Shown: positions 8,550-17,979, counted from the first letter of the stretch. The stretch: 64,000 nt of DNA from Siphonobacter sp. SORGH_AS_0500 (GCF_002838835.1 NZ_NHPP01000008.1:62001-126000), one strand, 5' to 3'. Numbers and translations are program-made. Notes: generated by a model from the sequence alone, not told the origin.

Positions 8550-9623
8550 ATGAGTAAACGCCTCATTTGGAGTCTTTTGATTCTCTTCCCAATGTTGATC
8601 ATGCAGAGTTGCGGTAAAAAAGGCAACAATGCTAGCAATGGGGGAAAAGGTGGAAAAGGCAGTCGCAAAGGAGATGTTGGTGTCTACAATGGAGAAATTG
8701 TTGCCGATGCCCGAAAAGGCTGGAAACAACCGACCCCTTATGGAATGGTATTGATTCCATCGGGTTCTTATCTGATGGGGCAAGCGGATGAAGATGTTGC
8801 TACCGCTCAGGTGAACTTTAACAAGAGGGTAACAATCAGCCAGTTTTTCATGGATGATACGGAGATTACCAATAACGAATACCGTCAGTATGTAAATGCG
8901 ATGTTGACGGATTCTGTTTCGGTGCTTGGAGAAGAATATATCATGAGTAAGGTATATCCAGATACCACCGTATGGAAAAAAGACTTTACCTACCACAATG
9001 GTGACCCCATGACGGAGTATTATTACTCTAGTCCTGCATTTGACCGTTATCCGGTGGTTGGCGTAAGCTGGGATGCCGCTCGTGACTTTTGCCGCTGGCG
9101 TACCTCAGTACTGAACGATTACCGGGCTAATGAAAACCAGGCTGCCATGCCTCGGTTTGAGCTACCCACGGAATCTCAGTGGGAATGGGCTGCCCGCGGT
9201 GGTAAGGCTGGTGCCAAGTATCCTTGGGGTAATCCTTACGTAGCCAATGGCAAAGGTTGTATGTTGGCCAACTTCAAACCACAGCGTGGTAACTACGACG
9301 CGGATGGTTATGCTTATACCGCTCCTGCTAACATGTACAACCCTAATGAATATGGATTGTATAACATGGCTGGTAACGTAGCTGAATGGTGTCTGGATGC
9401 CTGGGCTGATAACGCTGCCGTAGTTACCTGGGATTTGAACTCTGATAATATCAACGATGACGAGCCTCGCAAAGTAATTCGTGGCGGTTCTTGGAAAGAC
9501 GTAGCTTACTTCCTTGAAACGGGTACCCGAAGCTGGGAGTATAAAGATGCTCGTCGCTCTTACATTGGCTTCCGTTGTGTGATGCAACACCTGGGTATGT
9601 CTTCAGGAAGAGAATTCCGTTAG
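8550..9623 (+). CDS. gldK: GldK/PorK lipoprotein of the type IX secretion ring
   Basis: Outer-membrane lipoprotein that forms the periplasmic ring of the type IX system together with GldN. It shows a lipoprotein signal (MSKRLIWSLLILFPMLIMQSC, lipid-anchored Cys21), a Gly/Lys-rich linker, then a formylglycine-enzyme-like (SUMF1) fold with PRFELPTESQWEWAARGG, GNVAEWCLDAW, RKVIRGGSWKD and YIGFRCV. The frame also opens at TTG 8508 and ATG 8529 and 8535; I chose ATG 8550 because it gives a standard lipoprotein signal. It is 357 residues from this start. A strong hairpin separates it from gldL. Confidence 0.93.
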   Translation: MSKRLIWSLLILFPMLIMQSCGKKGNNASNGGKGGKGSRKGDVGVYNGEIVADARKGWKQPTPYGMVLIPSGSYLMGQADEDVATAQVNFNKRVTISQFFMDDTEITNNEYRQYVNAMLTDSVSVLGEEYIMSKVYPDTTVWKKDFTYHNGDPMTEYYYSSPAFDRYPVVGVSWDAARDFCRWRTSVLNDYRANENQAAMPRFELPTESQWEWAARGGKAGAKYPWGNPYVANGKGCMLANFKPQRGNYDADGYAYTAPANMYNPNEYGLYNMAGNVAEWCLDAWADNAAVVTWDLNSDNINDDEPRKVIRGGSWKDVAYFLETGTRSWEYKDARRSYIGFRCVMQHLGMSSGREFR

Positions 9624-9631
9624 AATTTCAT

Positions 9632-9671
9632 AAAAGCATCTATTTCATGGGTTCTTGAGATAGATGCTTTT
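9632..9671 (+). terminator. hairpin between gldK and gldL
   Basis: AAAAGCATCTAT (9632-9643) pairs perfectly with ATAGATGCTTTT (9660-9671), loop of 16, but only a short T-tract follows. It resembles a weak terminator or a processing site and may lower gldLMN expression relative to gldK. Confidence 0.6.
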
Positions 9672-9774
9672 CTATGCGTTTAAAACCGCTATCCCTTTAC
9701 CATCTCTTAAAAAGAGCTGTTTTTATTAAAGATTTAATCCAGTCCTTTTCACGTTTAAACCTTTTTATTTACTC

Positions 9775-10596
9775 ATGGCGGCGAAACGTAGCGTCTTCTT
9801 CGACAAAATTCTTCCAGTAATTTATAGCGTTGGGGCCGCTGTTGTAATTCTGGGGGCCCTTTTTAAAATTCAACACCGTGAAGGTGCCGATACGATGCTG
9901 ACCATCGGAATGGGTACTGAAGCTGTTATCTTCTTCCTGTTCGCTTTTCAGCAATTTGTTGCCCCCGACAACTCGTATCAGTGGGAAAAAGTATATCCTG
10001 AATTAGATGACAACTATAAAGGCGAATTACCTACGCGTAGTGCTGCTGCTCCCGTAGCCGTTTCTCCCAACTTGGGATTAATGTCTAAAATGGATGACAT
10101 GCTGGCTAACGCGAAAGTGACGCCTGATGTATTTAATAACTTAGGTACAGGCTTACGTAGCCTGACGGATACCGTTGGTAAAATTGGTCAGTTAACCGAT
10201 GCTACGGTAGCTACTAACGAATACGCGAAAAACGTGAAGATTGCTGCGGGTTCATTACAGGAAATGAACAAGTCTTACGGAACAGCTGTAACGGCTATGT
10301 CTGATATGGCTTCAGCAACCATGGATGCTAAAGAATACCGCGTGAAATTCCAGCAAATCACGCAGACAATGGGTGCTTTGAATGCAGTCTATGAGCTTGA
10401 ATTACAGGATACTCAGAAACACCTGAAAGCAATGAATGCTTTCTACGGCAACCTGGCTTCAGCTATGGATAATATGCAGGAAGCTTCTAAAGATGCCCAG
10501 CAATTCAAGAATGAAATGGGCCGTCTGACCAACAATTTACAGTCGCTGAATAATATTTATGGCGGTATGTTGTCGGCCATGAAAGGCGTACAATAG
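9775..10596 (+). CDS. gldL: GldL/PorL, inner-membrane motor protein
   Basis: Cytoplasmic-membrane component that, with GldM, forms the proton-driven rotary motor of type IX secretion and gliding. There are two N-terminal membrane helices (about 12-31 and 41-61) around a short loop, then a long helical cytoplasmic region (273 residues in all). Glu49 lies in the second helix (MGTEAVIFFLFAF), matching the conserved membrane glutamate needed for motor function in the Flavobacterium johnsoniae protein, and Lys31 lies near the end of the first. The rest is heptad-like with many Met, Ala and Asn. gldM follows 60 bases downstream. Confidence 0.94.
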   Translation: MAAKRSVFFDKILPVIYSVGAAVVILGALFKIQHREGADTMLTIGMGTEAVIFFLFAFQQFVAPDNSYQWEKVYPELDDNYKGELPTRSAAAPVAVSPNLGLMSKMDDMLANAKVTPDVFNNLGTGLRSLTDTVGKIGQLTDATVATNEYAKNVKIAAGSLQEMNKSYGTAVTAMSDMASATMDAKEYRVKFQQITQTMGALNAVYELELQDTQKHLKAMNAFYGNLASAMDNMQEASKDAQQFKNEMGRLTNNLQSLNNIYGGMLSAMKGVQ

Positions 10597-10656
10597 TCAG
10601 TGATTCTCCTACACTGATGCTCATTTTTTCTGACACTGAAAAACTAAATAAGGAAT

Positions 10657-12231
10657 ATGGCAGGTGCCAAAGAAACACCCCGGCAGCGAATGATCGGGAT
10701 GATGTACCTGGTACTAACGGCAATGCTGGCTTTGCAGGTAAGTTCGGCTTTAATTGACAAATTCGTTTTGTTAAACCGAAGTCTGGAGTCCGCCAATAGT
10801 ACCGCTAGTGCTACGAATCAACAATCAGTTAAGGGCATTAAGGATAAAGCAGCAGAAAGCGGAAGCCTTTATGCCGATGTGATGGCAAAAGCAGACGCGG
10901 TTCGCAAAATTTCTTCTGCCATTTATAATGATCTGGACGCCTTGAAAATGCAACTGATTGAAGCGGGCGGCGGATATGACAACCAGGGAAATTTAGTTAA
11001 CCCTAAAGAAGAAGACAAAGTTGCTATCCTAATGGTAGGAACAAACGAAGATGGTAAGGCGTACGAGTTGAAAAATAAACTTAACAAGTACGTAACAGAT
11101 CTTCAGGCTTATGCTGATAAAGGAACACAGTTTGGACCTTTAGCTCTGGATGCCAAAGATGATCCTATTACCAGCAAAAGCTCTGAGCAACGGAATAAGG
11201 ATTTTGCTGAGTTGAATTTCGCTCAAACCCCAGTTCCTGCGGCTTTGGCGGTATTAAGCCAGAAACAGTCTGAAGTATTACGTTACGAGAATACGGTTCT
11301 GGACCAGTTAGCTGCGAAAGTGGGTTTGAAAGAAATCAAGTTTGATAAGATTTTCCCAGTTATCTCTGCTAAGTCCAGTACGGTTGTGGCAGGTATGAAG
11401 TACGAAGCTGAAATGTACGTAGCTGCTACCTCTTCAGCCATTACTCCTCGCATGAGCTTTAACGGAGCGGCGGTACCCATGAAAGATGGTCGCGGTCAGA
11501 TTCAGTTTACGGCTCAGGGCGGTGCTTATGGTCCTGATGGGTTAGCCAAGAAATCGTACACAGCTACGGTTAACTATCCTGATCCAACGGGTGCGATGAA
11601 AACCTTCACGGTTACGGGTGAATATTTTGTAGCGAAACCTTCTTACAGCATTCAATCGGCTTCATTACCTCCTTTGTATCTGGGTTGTGCAAACCGTTTG
11701 CAATTTGTAAGCCCTCAAATGGGAGCCATGTGGAATCCATCCTTTAATGCACAAGGAGCGGAAACCATTGCGGGCGGACAAGGAAAAGTTACCATTGTTC
11801 CGAACAGTCGTCAGGTAAGTCTGAACGTAGTAAACATGGGTAATACCTTAGGTACTGAAAAATTTAATGTTCGTCGTGTACCAGCTCCTCAGTTAGTTCC
11901 GTTTGGTAATGGAGCGAAGCTAGATGTTCGTAAAGGCATTGGAGCCAGCCAGTTACGTGTACTGGAAGTAAGAGCCATTGCGGATGAAGATTTTGCTGCT
12001 TCTAATCCTGAAGATGCTAAATTCCGGGTAAGTGATGTTCAAATTTCCTTAGCCCGTGGTTCGAAGCGAGTAGCTGGTCCTGTGGGTCAGGGTAATATTG
12101 CTTCTCTGGCTGCAACGGCTCAACCTGGAGATCGTTACGTGATTGAAGTAAAAGGCTATCAACGTCAGAATTTCCAGGGTAAAGTTTCGACTACAGCGAT
12201 TAACGAACCTATTACTGTTCCATTAAACTAA
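10657..12231 (+). CDS. gldM: GldM/PorM, motor shaft of type IX secretion
   Basis: Single-pass inner-membrane protein whose large periplasmic part spans from the GldL motor to the GldK/GldN ring. The N-terminus MAGAKETPRQRMIGMMYLVL is the family hallmark, with one membrane helix at about 12-33, then four successive periplasmic domains over about 490 residues. Length 524, typical of the family. It starts 60 bases after gldL and stops 21 bases before gldN, so the three are co-transcribed. No unusual residues were noticed. Confidence 0.95.
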   Translation: MAGAKETPRQRMIGMMYLVLTAMLALQVSSALIDKFVLLNRSLESANSTASATNQQSVKGIKDKAAESGSLYADVMAKADAVRKISSAIYNDLDALKMQLIEAGGGYDNQGNLVNPKEEDKVAILMVGTNEDGKAYELKNKLNKYVTDLQAYADKGTQFGPLALDAKDDPITSKSSEQRNKDFAELNFAQTPVPAALAVLSQKQSEVLRYENTVLDQLAAKVGLKEIKFDKIFPVISAKSSTVVAGMKYEAEMYVAATSSAITPRMSFNGAAVPMKDGRGQIQFTAQGGAYGPDGLAKKSYTATVNYPDPTGAMKTFTVTGEYFVAKPSYSIQSASLPPLYLGCANRLQFVSPQMGAMWNPSFNAQGAETIAGGQGKVTIVPNSRQVSLNVVNMGNTLGTEKFNVRRVPAPQLVPFGNGAKLDVRKGIGASQLRVLEVRAIADEDFAASNPEDAKFRVSDVQISLARGSKRVAGPVGQGNIASLAATAQPGDRYVIEVKGYQRQNFQGKVSTTAINEPITVPLN

Positions 12232-12252
12232 CGGCGTAAAATTCACGTTGCC

Positions 12253-13335
12253 ATGACAAAATTGAAAGGAATTGGGGGTCTGATGCTGTCACTGGTGGTG
12301 GCAGGGGCGACCTATGCTCAAGAGCCTACCCCTATGCCAGAGCAAGCCCCTCCGGCCAATTTACAGCCTGCTCCAAATACGCAAAATCAGGTGTTAAGAG
12401 GGGGACAGGGAGCTTCGATGAATAACCAGCGGGCTTCAATGGCGGAACGTAACCGTACCTCAGAATCTCTCCGTCCGATTGATGATGAGGACATTATGTT
12501 CAAAACAACGCTTTGGCGTCGGATGGACTTACAGGAGATTCAAAACCAGCCTTTTTTCTCAACCAACAACGAGGTAACCCGTTACCTGATTGATGGAATG
12601 AAAGCGGGTGTATTGAAAGCCTATAAAAATGATTCATTAGTTACGGAGCTGACTCCTGAACAATTCCAGGCTAACCTGAGAATGGAAGGGATCGGTGCCG
12701 GACTTTCAGACGAGGAAAAAGCAGCTGGTTTTGGCGATCCTGCTCCGGCTGGTGGTGATGATGGCTGGGGCGATGCTGCGAATAAAAAGCAACCCGCTGC
12801 TGCTAAAAAGCCTGCGGCTCCCGCTGGGGGTGTAGATGATGGCTGGGGTGGTAGTACACCTGCAAAAACCGACTCTAACGGTTTTGATCAGCCTTCTTTC
12901 GCGAATGATAACTCGGCTTATGAATACTTTCCAACGGATATCACCGTGCTGGAATTGAAAGAAGATTACGTATTTGACAAACGTCGTTCACGTCAGTACT
13001 ATGACATGAAGTCCATTACGTTAATTATTCCAGCGGCTAAAACTTCTACGGGTCTGGATCGTGAAGTTGCTACGTTCCGTTATCGCGACGTAGATCAGTA
13101 CTTCCGTAGCAATCCAACCAAATTCATCTGGTATAATAACCAGAATAATGCTAGACACCTGAACATGGCTGATGCATTCGACTTGAGATTATTCTCTTCT
13201 CGAATTCTGAAGCAGTCAAATTCTAAAAACGCTTACTTGTCACAGATTTATGGTGGTGAGAAAGAAGGTCTGGTGAAAGCTCAGCAACTGGAATATAAAC
13301 TTATGGAGTGGGAACACAACCTGTGGGAATATTAA
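12253..13335 (+). CDS. gldN: GldN/PorN, type IX secretion ring protein
   Basis: Periplasmic partner of GldK in the type IX ring. It has 360 residues: signal peptide (MTKLKGIGGLMLSLVVAGATYAQ), a Pro/Gln/Asn-rich linker, then the conserved domain starting at DEDIMFKTTLWRRMDLQEIQ. In the middle (about 160-220) is a low-complexity insert rich in Gly, Ala, Lys and Asp with DDGWG appearing twice (GGDDGWGDAA and GGVDDGWGGS). The C-terminal half, from YFPTDITVLELKEDYVFDKR, is well conserved. It ends the operon before a very strong terminator. Confidence 0.93.
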   Translation: MTKLKGIGGLMLSLVVAGATYAQEPTPMPEQAPPANLQPAPNTQNQVLRGGQGASMNNQRASMAERNRTSESLRPIDDEDIMFKTTLWRRMDLQEIQNQPFFSTNNEVTRYLIDGMKAGVLKAYKNDSLVTELTPEQFQANLRMEGIGAGLSDEEKAAGFGDPAPAGGDDGWGDAANKKQPAAAKKPAAPAGGVDDGWGGSTPAKTDSNGFDQPSFANDNSAYEYFPTDITVLELKEDYVFDKRRSRQYYDMKSITLIIPAAKTSTGLDREVATFRYRDVDQYFRSNPTKFIWYNNQNNARHLNMADAFDLRLFSSRILKQSNSKNAYLSQIYGGEKEGLVKAQQLEYKLMEWEHNLWEY

Positions 13336-13349
13336 TCAGCAGATCAAGT

Positions 13350-13390
13350 AAAACGAGAAAACCCGCCGATGAAGCGGGTTTTCTCGTTTT
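13350..13390. terminator. bidirectional terminator between gldN and the second porP
   Basis: A perfect 17-bp stem: AAAACGAGAAAACCCGC (13350-13366) with GCGGGTTTTCTCGTTTT (13374-13390), loop of 7. T-runs on both strands serve the two convergent genes; the stop codon of the minus-strand gene lies in its right arm. Confidence 0.92.
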
Positions 13391-14405
13391 AGAACAATCG
13401 TGGACAAATGATTCGCTGACGATTATTCAGCATAATCCCGATTACTATTTCATGCGTGCCCCGAGATACATTTCGAAGATTTGACATCGTAAAGTCATAC
13501 GAATAACCCAGATTGATCTGATAGTTAATATTAACGCCAACAAGACCTACAATGGCATCTTTGTGGCGATAGGAAAGCCCGGCCCAAATCCGATCCTGAT
13601 AGGAAAACTTGGCATTAACATCGTACGAAAGAGGAACGGGTCTAACCGACTTAACTAATAGGGAGGGTAGGAATGCCCAATCTTCAGTAACATCAAAGCG
13701 ATAACCCGCCGTTAGAAAGTAATGATTATAGAGGGTGCCTAACCACTCATAGGCTGATTGACCTGAAGTACGATAATGGATATTTTTGAACAGTAGCTGG
13801 CTTGCTGACAGGCCCACGTAAAAATGAGGATCATAGAGCAATACCCCAGCCGATAGATCAGGCATTAGTACACTTTGTTTCCCATATTGTAAAACGGGAT
13901 CGGAAGGGTCTAGCAGATGCAGGCGATCAAAATCAATGGTATGCTGGGTAACGCCAGTGCCCAGGCCAGCAGATAATTTGATTCGATTATTCAATGGAAT
14001 ATGACGGGCATAACTAATAGTTAACGAAGTACGGTAAGTAGGGCCCATTTCATCGTAAAGAACCATCCCTCCAATGCCATGATGCCCCGGAGCCGCAGGT
14101 TGAGATCGAAAAACCCGGGGTCGGGGAAGTGGCCTGCCATTAGGCCCGCGAACGGCTAAGGAACTGGTTCGGTCGGCCTTATCAAGAGCTCCGTGAGCCG
14201 TAGCATAAAACGTTTTGGGAGCTCCCTCCAAACCGCTCCACTGATTACGATACCCTACTTTGGCATCAATAAAATCTTCAAGTCCACTTACGGCTGGGTT
14301 CAGCACGTAAGCATTAAGCATATACTGACTATACTGAGCCCGTTGTTGGGCCTGAGCAATTCCATTCCCCAGAAATAAGAGCAAAAACCAGTAAGAATGC
14401 TTCAT
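13389..14405 (-). CDS. second PorP/SprF-family type IX protein
   Basis: A paralogue of the protein at 7288-8238, 338 residues, with a signal peptide (MKHSYWFLLLFLGNGIAQA) and the family start QQRAQYSQYMLNAYVLNPAV. A longer insert (about 75-105, rich in Arg and Pro, RGPNGRPLPRPRVFRSQPA) is absent from the first copy. The end is INLGYSYDFTMSNLRNVSRG, the usual PorP/SprF C-terminal pattern, plus a short basic tail. It converges on gldN and shares its terminator. In the family, such genes often pair with a particular secreted adhesin; no such partner gene is seen next to it here. Confidence 0.9.
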   Translation of the reverse strand: MKHSYWFLLLFLGNGIAQAQQRAQYSQYMLNAYVLNPAVSGLEDFIDAKVGYRNQWSGLEGAPKTFYATAHGALDKADRTSSLAVRGPNGRPLPRPRVFRSQPAAPGHHGIGGMVLYDEMGPTYRTSLTISYARHIPLNNRIKLSAGLGTGVTQHTIDFDRLHLLDPSDPVLQYGKQSVLMPDLSAGVLLYDPHFYVGLSASQLLFKNIHYRTSGQSAYEWLGTLYNHYFLTAGYRFDVTEDWAFLPSLLVKSVRPVPLSYDVNAKFSYQDRIWAGLSYRHKDAIVGLVGVNINYQINLGYSYDFTMSNLRNVSRGTHEIVIGIMLNNRQRIICPRLF

Positions 14406-14821
14406 ATAAGGTCCTTTGAAAGAAGTAATGTACGAAAATCATTTACATTCTTTAGTTACCTGAAAAATTAGCCTGATTAATTGAGGTGGCATAGATGTAT
14501 TAAATGTAAAAATACTTAGGCATTAGTCTGAAATTGAGCTTTTAAAAATGACGATGATTTCTATGAATTGGTCGCGGGACTCTTCCCTTTTGTACAATAT
14601 TATTTTTATTTCATCCTTGATAATCAGGATTTAATCTCCAAAATGCCTCCTGTAGGTTGATCTATGAACTACAACCTTTCGTCGAGTTTACATCAGTAAT
14701 CAGATTGTTATCAACATTTTTGGACGAATAATCCTGGCACAACTGGATTAATAAACTGAGTAAACCTCCTGGTATTTTCCGTTAGAGTAACCACACCTTA
14801 TCCATTTGGATACGCACAGCT
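14406..14821. other. divergent intergenic region without a gene
   Basis: 416 AT-rich bases between the starts of the minus-strand porP and the plus-strand TonB-dependent receptor. It must hold both promoters, but I find no exact TAnnTTTG box; the closest AT-rich patch is around 14590-14620. No structured RNA or repeat was seen. Confidence 0.4.
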
Positions 14822-14845
14822 ATGAACCTATTTTTTAAACGAGCC

Positions 14846-17515
14846 ATGATTAAGTATCTATTTTTTCTCTTTTCCATTCTTTCCATTGGATCGGCGTTTG
14901 CTCAGATTCCTGGAGCTCCCCAACCGGGGCAACAGCCTCAGGCTATTCCGGGAACGGCTCAGGATCAGACTCCTAAAGGTAATGCCAAGATTACGGGTTT
15001 CATTGTAGATTCGACCGTTACCAGTGCAGTAGAATTCGCCAGTGTAGCCTTATATAGCAAGGCTACTAATAAGCCTATAGATGGATCTGTAGCGGATGAT
15101 AAAGGGAAATTTACCCTGAATCGCGTGGCAGACGGTACTTATAAACTGGTTTTTACTTTCATCGGGTTTAATTCAAAAACGATTGATAATGTAACGGTTG
15201 CAGGAGGTAAGGACCTTGATATGGGAGTAGTTAAGTTAACTCCTACCACAAGAACTTTACAGGAAGTAACCGTAACAGGTCAGCGGGAACTGGTCGAAGA
15301 GAAAGTGGATCGTCTGGTGTATAATGCCGAGAAAGATATTACCTCCCGGGGGAGCGATGCTACGGAAATTCTTCGGAAAGTACCGATGCTATCCGTTGAC
15401 TTGGATGGTAACGTACAGTTACGGGGTAATTCAAACGTACGTGTACTTATCAACGGTAAGCCTTCGACCATCATGGCTCAGAACATTGGAGATGCCCTAA
15501 AGCAAATTCCTTCTGACCTGATTAAGACTGTTGAAGTGATTACTTCTCCTTCGGCAAAATATGATGCAGAAGGTTCGGGCGGGATCATTAACATCATTAC
15601 TAAGAAAAATACTTTACAGGGTTTAACGCTCAACATTGATTCAGGTGTGGGTAACCGGGGAGCTAACTTAGGGTTGAATGGCAGTTATCGCAAAGGCAAG
15701 CTTGGAATTACCCTGAACGGCTTTGGCCGTTCGAATTATAACATAAAAGGCAAAAATGAAAATAACCAGACGGCTACGCGTAATGGCGTAGAAACGCTGA
15801 CGAGTCAGACGGCCAATACCTTGGATCGTAACCTGTTTGGTAATTACTCTTTAGGCCTGGATTATGATATTTCTAAAAATTCATCGTTGACTGGTAATAT
15901 CCGTTTCGGTACTCGCAATGGCTGGAACACGCAGGATCTGCTGACGAATGTGTATCGAGGTGGCGTATTAGCAACGACCAACCGCCGGGAAATTGATTCA
16001 AAGGATGAATCGGGAACCCTGGATGCGAACATAGACTATACCAAAATCTTCAAGCCTCAACAAGAGCTGAGTATTTCGGGACAGTTTAGCCGTAACAACC
16101 GAACTAACAATTACATCGCGGATTCACTTAATGCCGAAGGACTGATAGGGACGCGTCAGAGAAACGACAACGATAGTTACAACCAGGAATCGACAATTCA
16201 GATCGATTACCAGATGCCTACGGGTAAAAACCAGTTGTTTGAAGTAGGAGCGAAAACAATTCTGCGTCAGGTACAGAGTAACTACGAATATTTTATCGCT
16301 CAGGGTGAAAACGGAGCCTACCGTACGGATACCAGCCGGACCAACAACCAGTTGAATTATGATCAGAACGTAGCGGCGGGTTATGCGACCTACCAATATT
16401 CAACGAACAATAAGTGGTATTTTAAAGCGGGTGCCCGGTATGAATATACCTCCATTACGGGTAATTTCAGTACAGGTTTTGACGCTCTGAATATTCCAAA
16501 TTACTCCAATCTGGTTCCTAGCATCAACCTGTCTAAAACGCTTGGAAACAGTACGTTGAAATGGGGCTATAACCGTCGTCTGCAACGTCCGGGTATTCAG
16601 TCGCTGAACCCTAACCTAAATCTGGCGAACCCGCTGAACATCAGCCTGGGTAACCCTTATCTGCGACCAGAATTGACGGATAACTACGAAATGACCTGGA
16701 GTACGTCCATCAATAAAACGTATTTGAACTTTAGCGGTTTCTATCGATACACGGGTAATTCCATTACTTCTGTTCGTTCGAATGCCTCTGATATTCGGAC
16801 CATCTTTGCAGGAACTGATTACGGTAATATCCTGAACACAGCTTTAACGAATGTATCAAGTGACGCGATTGTAACGACTTCAAGTAACATTGGTCGGGAA
16901 GAATCGGTGGGCCTGAACATCTTCGGAAACATTAACTTTACCTCTAAATTCTCTATTGGTGGTAGCCTGGACATGCAGTATAAAATGCTGAGTAACGGCA
17001 GTAATACCACCTTAAGTACTTCTAATTCGGGCATGGTGATTGGGGGCCGTTTCAACGTCTCACTCACGATGAAGAACAACTGGGCCATGCAGGGCTTCGG
17101 CTTTATTCGCGGTCGGGATATCGATTTGCAGGGTAGCCGCGGTGGAATGGCCTTCTATAACCTGGGGATTCGGAAAGAATTCAACGACAAAAAAGCCAGC
17201 TTAGGTTTTGGTTTCGAGAACTTCCTGAATTTCGGTGGTTTCAAGGTTCGCAGCAGCTATACTTCACCCGTATTTACCCAACAAACCCTTAATATTCGTT
17301 ACAACACAGGTGTTCGGGTAACGTTTAGCTATCGTATTGGTAAAATGAGCTTCAACCAACAACCCCGTCGCAAGGGCCGTGGCGTGAACAACGACGATAT
17401 CAAAGGCGGTGATGGAAATGAAGGGGGTGGAATGCCCGGTGGCCAGCCACAAGGAACCCCGCAAAACAACAGCGGTACTCCTGGAAACCGTCCAGGTGGT
17501 GGCCAACGTAACTAA
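14846..17515 (+). CDS. TonB-dependent receptor with carboxypeptidase-like domain
   Basis: Outer-membrane transporter of the large-barrel type common in Bacteroidota; substrate unknown. Order: signal peptide (MIKYLFFLFSILSIGSAFAQ), Pro/Gln-rich linker, a CarboxypepD-regulatory-like domain (ITGFIVDSTVTSAVEFASVA onward), a plug with TEILRKVPMLSVDLDGNVQL and GSGGIINIITKKN, then a long beta-barrel ending RVTFSYRIGKMSF. About 45 residues rich in Gly, Asn, Pro and Gln follow the last strand, which is unusual because barrels normally end at the final aromatic residue. ATG 14822 is in frame 8 codons upstream; 14846 gives the cleaner signal peptide. Confidence 0.9.
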   Translation: MIKYLFFLFSILSIGSAFAQIPGAPQPGQQPQAIPGTAQDQTPKGNAKITGFIVDSTVTSAVEFASVALYSKATNKPIDGSVADDKGKFTLNRVADGTYKLVFTFIGFNSKTIDNVTVAGGKDLDMGVVKLTPTTRTLQEVTVTGQRELVEEKVDRLVYNAEKDITSRGSDATEILRKVPMLSVDLDGNVQLRGNSNVRVLINGKPSTIMAQNIGDALKQIPSDLIKTVEVITSPSAKYDAEGSGGIINIITKKNTLQGLTLNIDSGVGNRGANLGLNGSYRKGKLGITLNGFGRSNYNIKGKNENNQTATRNGVETLTSQTANTLDRNLFGNYSLGLDYDISKNSSLTGNIRFGTRNGWNTQDLLTNVYRGGVLATTNRREIDSKDESGTLDANIDYTKIFKPQQELSISGQFSRNNRTNNYIADSLNAEGLIGTRQRNDNDSYNQESTIQIDYQMPTGKNQLFEVGAKTILRQVQSNYEYFIAQGENGAYRTDTSRTNNQLNYDQNVAAGYATYQYSTNNKWYFKAGARYEYTSITGNFSTGFDALNIPNYSNLVPSINLSKTLGNSTLKWGYNRRLQRPGIQSLNPNLNLANPLNISLGNPYLRPELTDNYEMTWSTSINKTYLNFSGFYRYTGNSITSVRSNASDIRTIFAGTDYGNILNTALTNVSSDAIVTTSSNIGREESVGLNIFGNINFTSKFSIGGSLDMQYKMLSNGSNTTLSTSNSGMVIGGRFNVSLTMKNNWAMQGFGFIRGRDIDLQGSRGGMAFYNLGIRKEFNDKKASLGFGFENFLNFGGFKVRSSYTSPVFTQQTLNIRYNTGVRVTFSYRIGKMSFNQQPRRKGRGVNNDDIKGGDGNEGGGMPGGQPQGTPQNNSGTPGNRPGGGQRN

Positions 17516-17536
17516 GTTTAAAGACCATTTTAAGTC

Positions 17537-17565
17537 AAAAGAGCCTTCCTTGTGAAGGCTCTTTT
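17537..17565 (+). terminator. Rho-independent terminator of the TonB-dependent receptor
   Basis: AAAAGAGCCTTC (17537-17548) pairs perfectly with GAAGGCTCTTTT (17554-17565), loop of 5. Confidence 0.9.
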
Positions 17566-17574
17566 GGTTTACTA

Positions 17575-17603
17575 CAAAAAAGCCACTTCCAGATAGAAGT
17601 GGC
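17575..17603 (-). terminator. terminator of the minus-strand small membrane protein
   Basis: On the minus strand GCCACTTC (17603-17596) and GAAGTGGC (17589-17582) form the stem, followed by a run of six T. It lies 23 bases after the stop of the gene at 17626-17979. Confidence 0.85.
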
Positions 17604-17625
17604 CTGAGTTGTGAAGTGTAATAGA

Positions 17626-17979
17626 CTAAGCGTGGGTAAGTAAAGTACTAAGAATGATGCCCACGTGAATAAGAAAACTCGTGGCAAAAATAGGCAGTAT
17701 AGTTTTCGTTGATAAAGCCGAAAGATTAGGCACTACTACGCTGAAGATAGAAACAACAGCGACGAGTAAATAACCATCTCCAAGGCCGAAATGATTAATG
17801 GTCCAAAGCAAAAGAGGGGTTAGGATACAACCCTGAATGGCTACGGTTGCTCCGGCCCAAAGCCAGTGATTTTCGACTTCCTGACTATCGCAAAAAGCGA
17901 TGAAACGATTCCAGAGACTGGGGGAGGTAGGGTTAAGATTAATACCCTGTGCTGTATGATTGAGTTCTGTGCGTACCAT
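17626..17979 (-). CDS. small membrane protein, unknown function, 117 aa
   Basis: A 117-residue protein with a polar N-terminus of about 40 residues (MVRTELNHTAQGINLNPTSP) and three predicted membrane segments: about 41-62 (WAGATVAIQGCILTPLLLWT), 70-90 (YLLVAVVSIFSVVVPNLSAL) and 93-114 (ILPIFATSFLIHVGIILSTL). I do not recognise the family. It is an isolated transcription unit with a -7 box (TAGTTTTG, 18009-18002) just upstream and its own terminator, which supports it being a real gene. Confidence 0.65.
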   Translation of the reverse strand: MVRTELNHTAQGINLNPTSPSLWNRFIAFCDSQEVENHWLWAGATVAIQGCILTPLLLWTINHFGLGDGYLLVAVVSIFSVVVPNLSALSTKTILPIFATSFLIHVGIILSTLLTHA

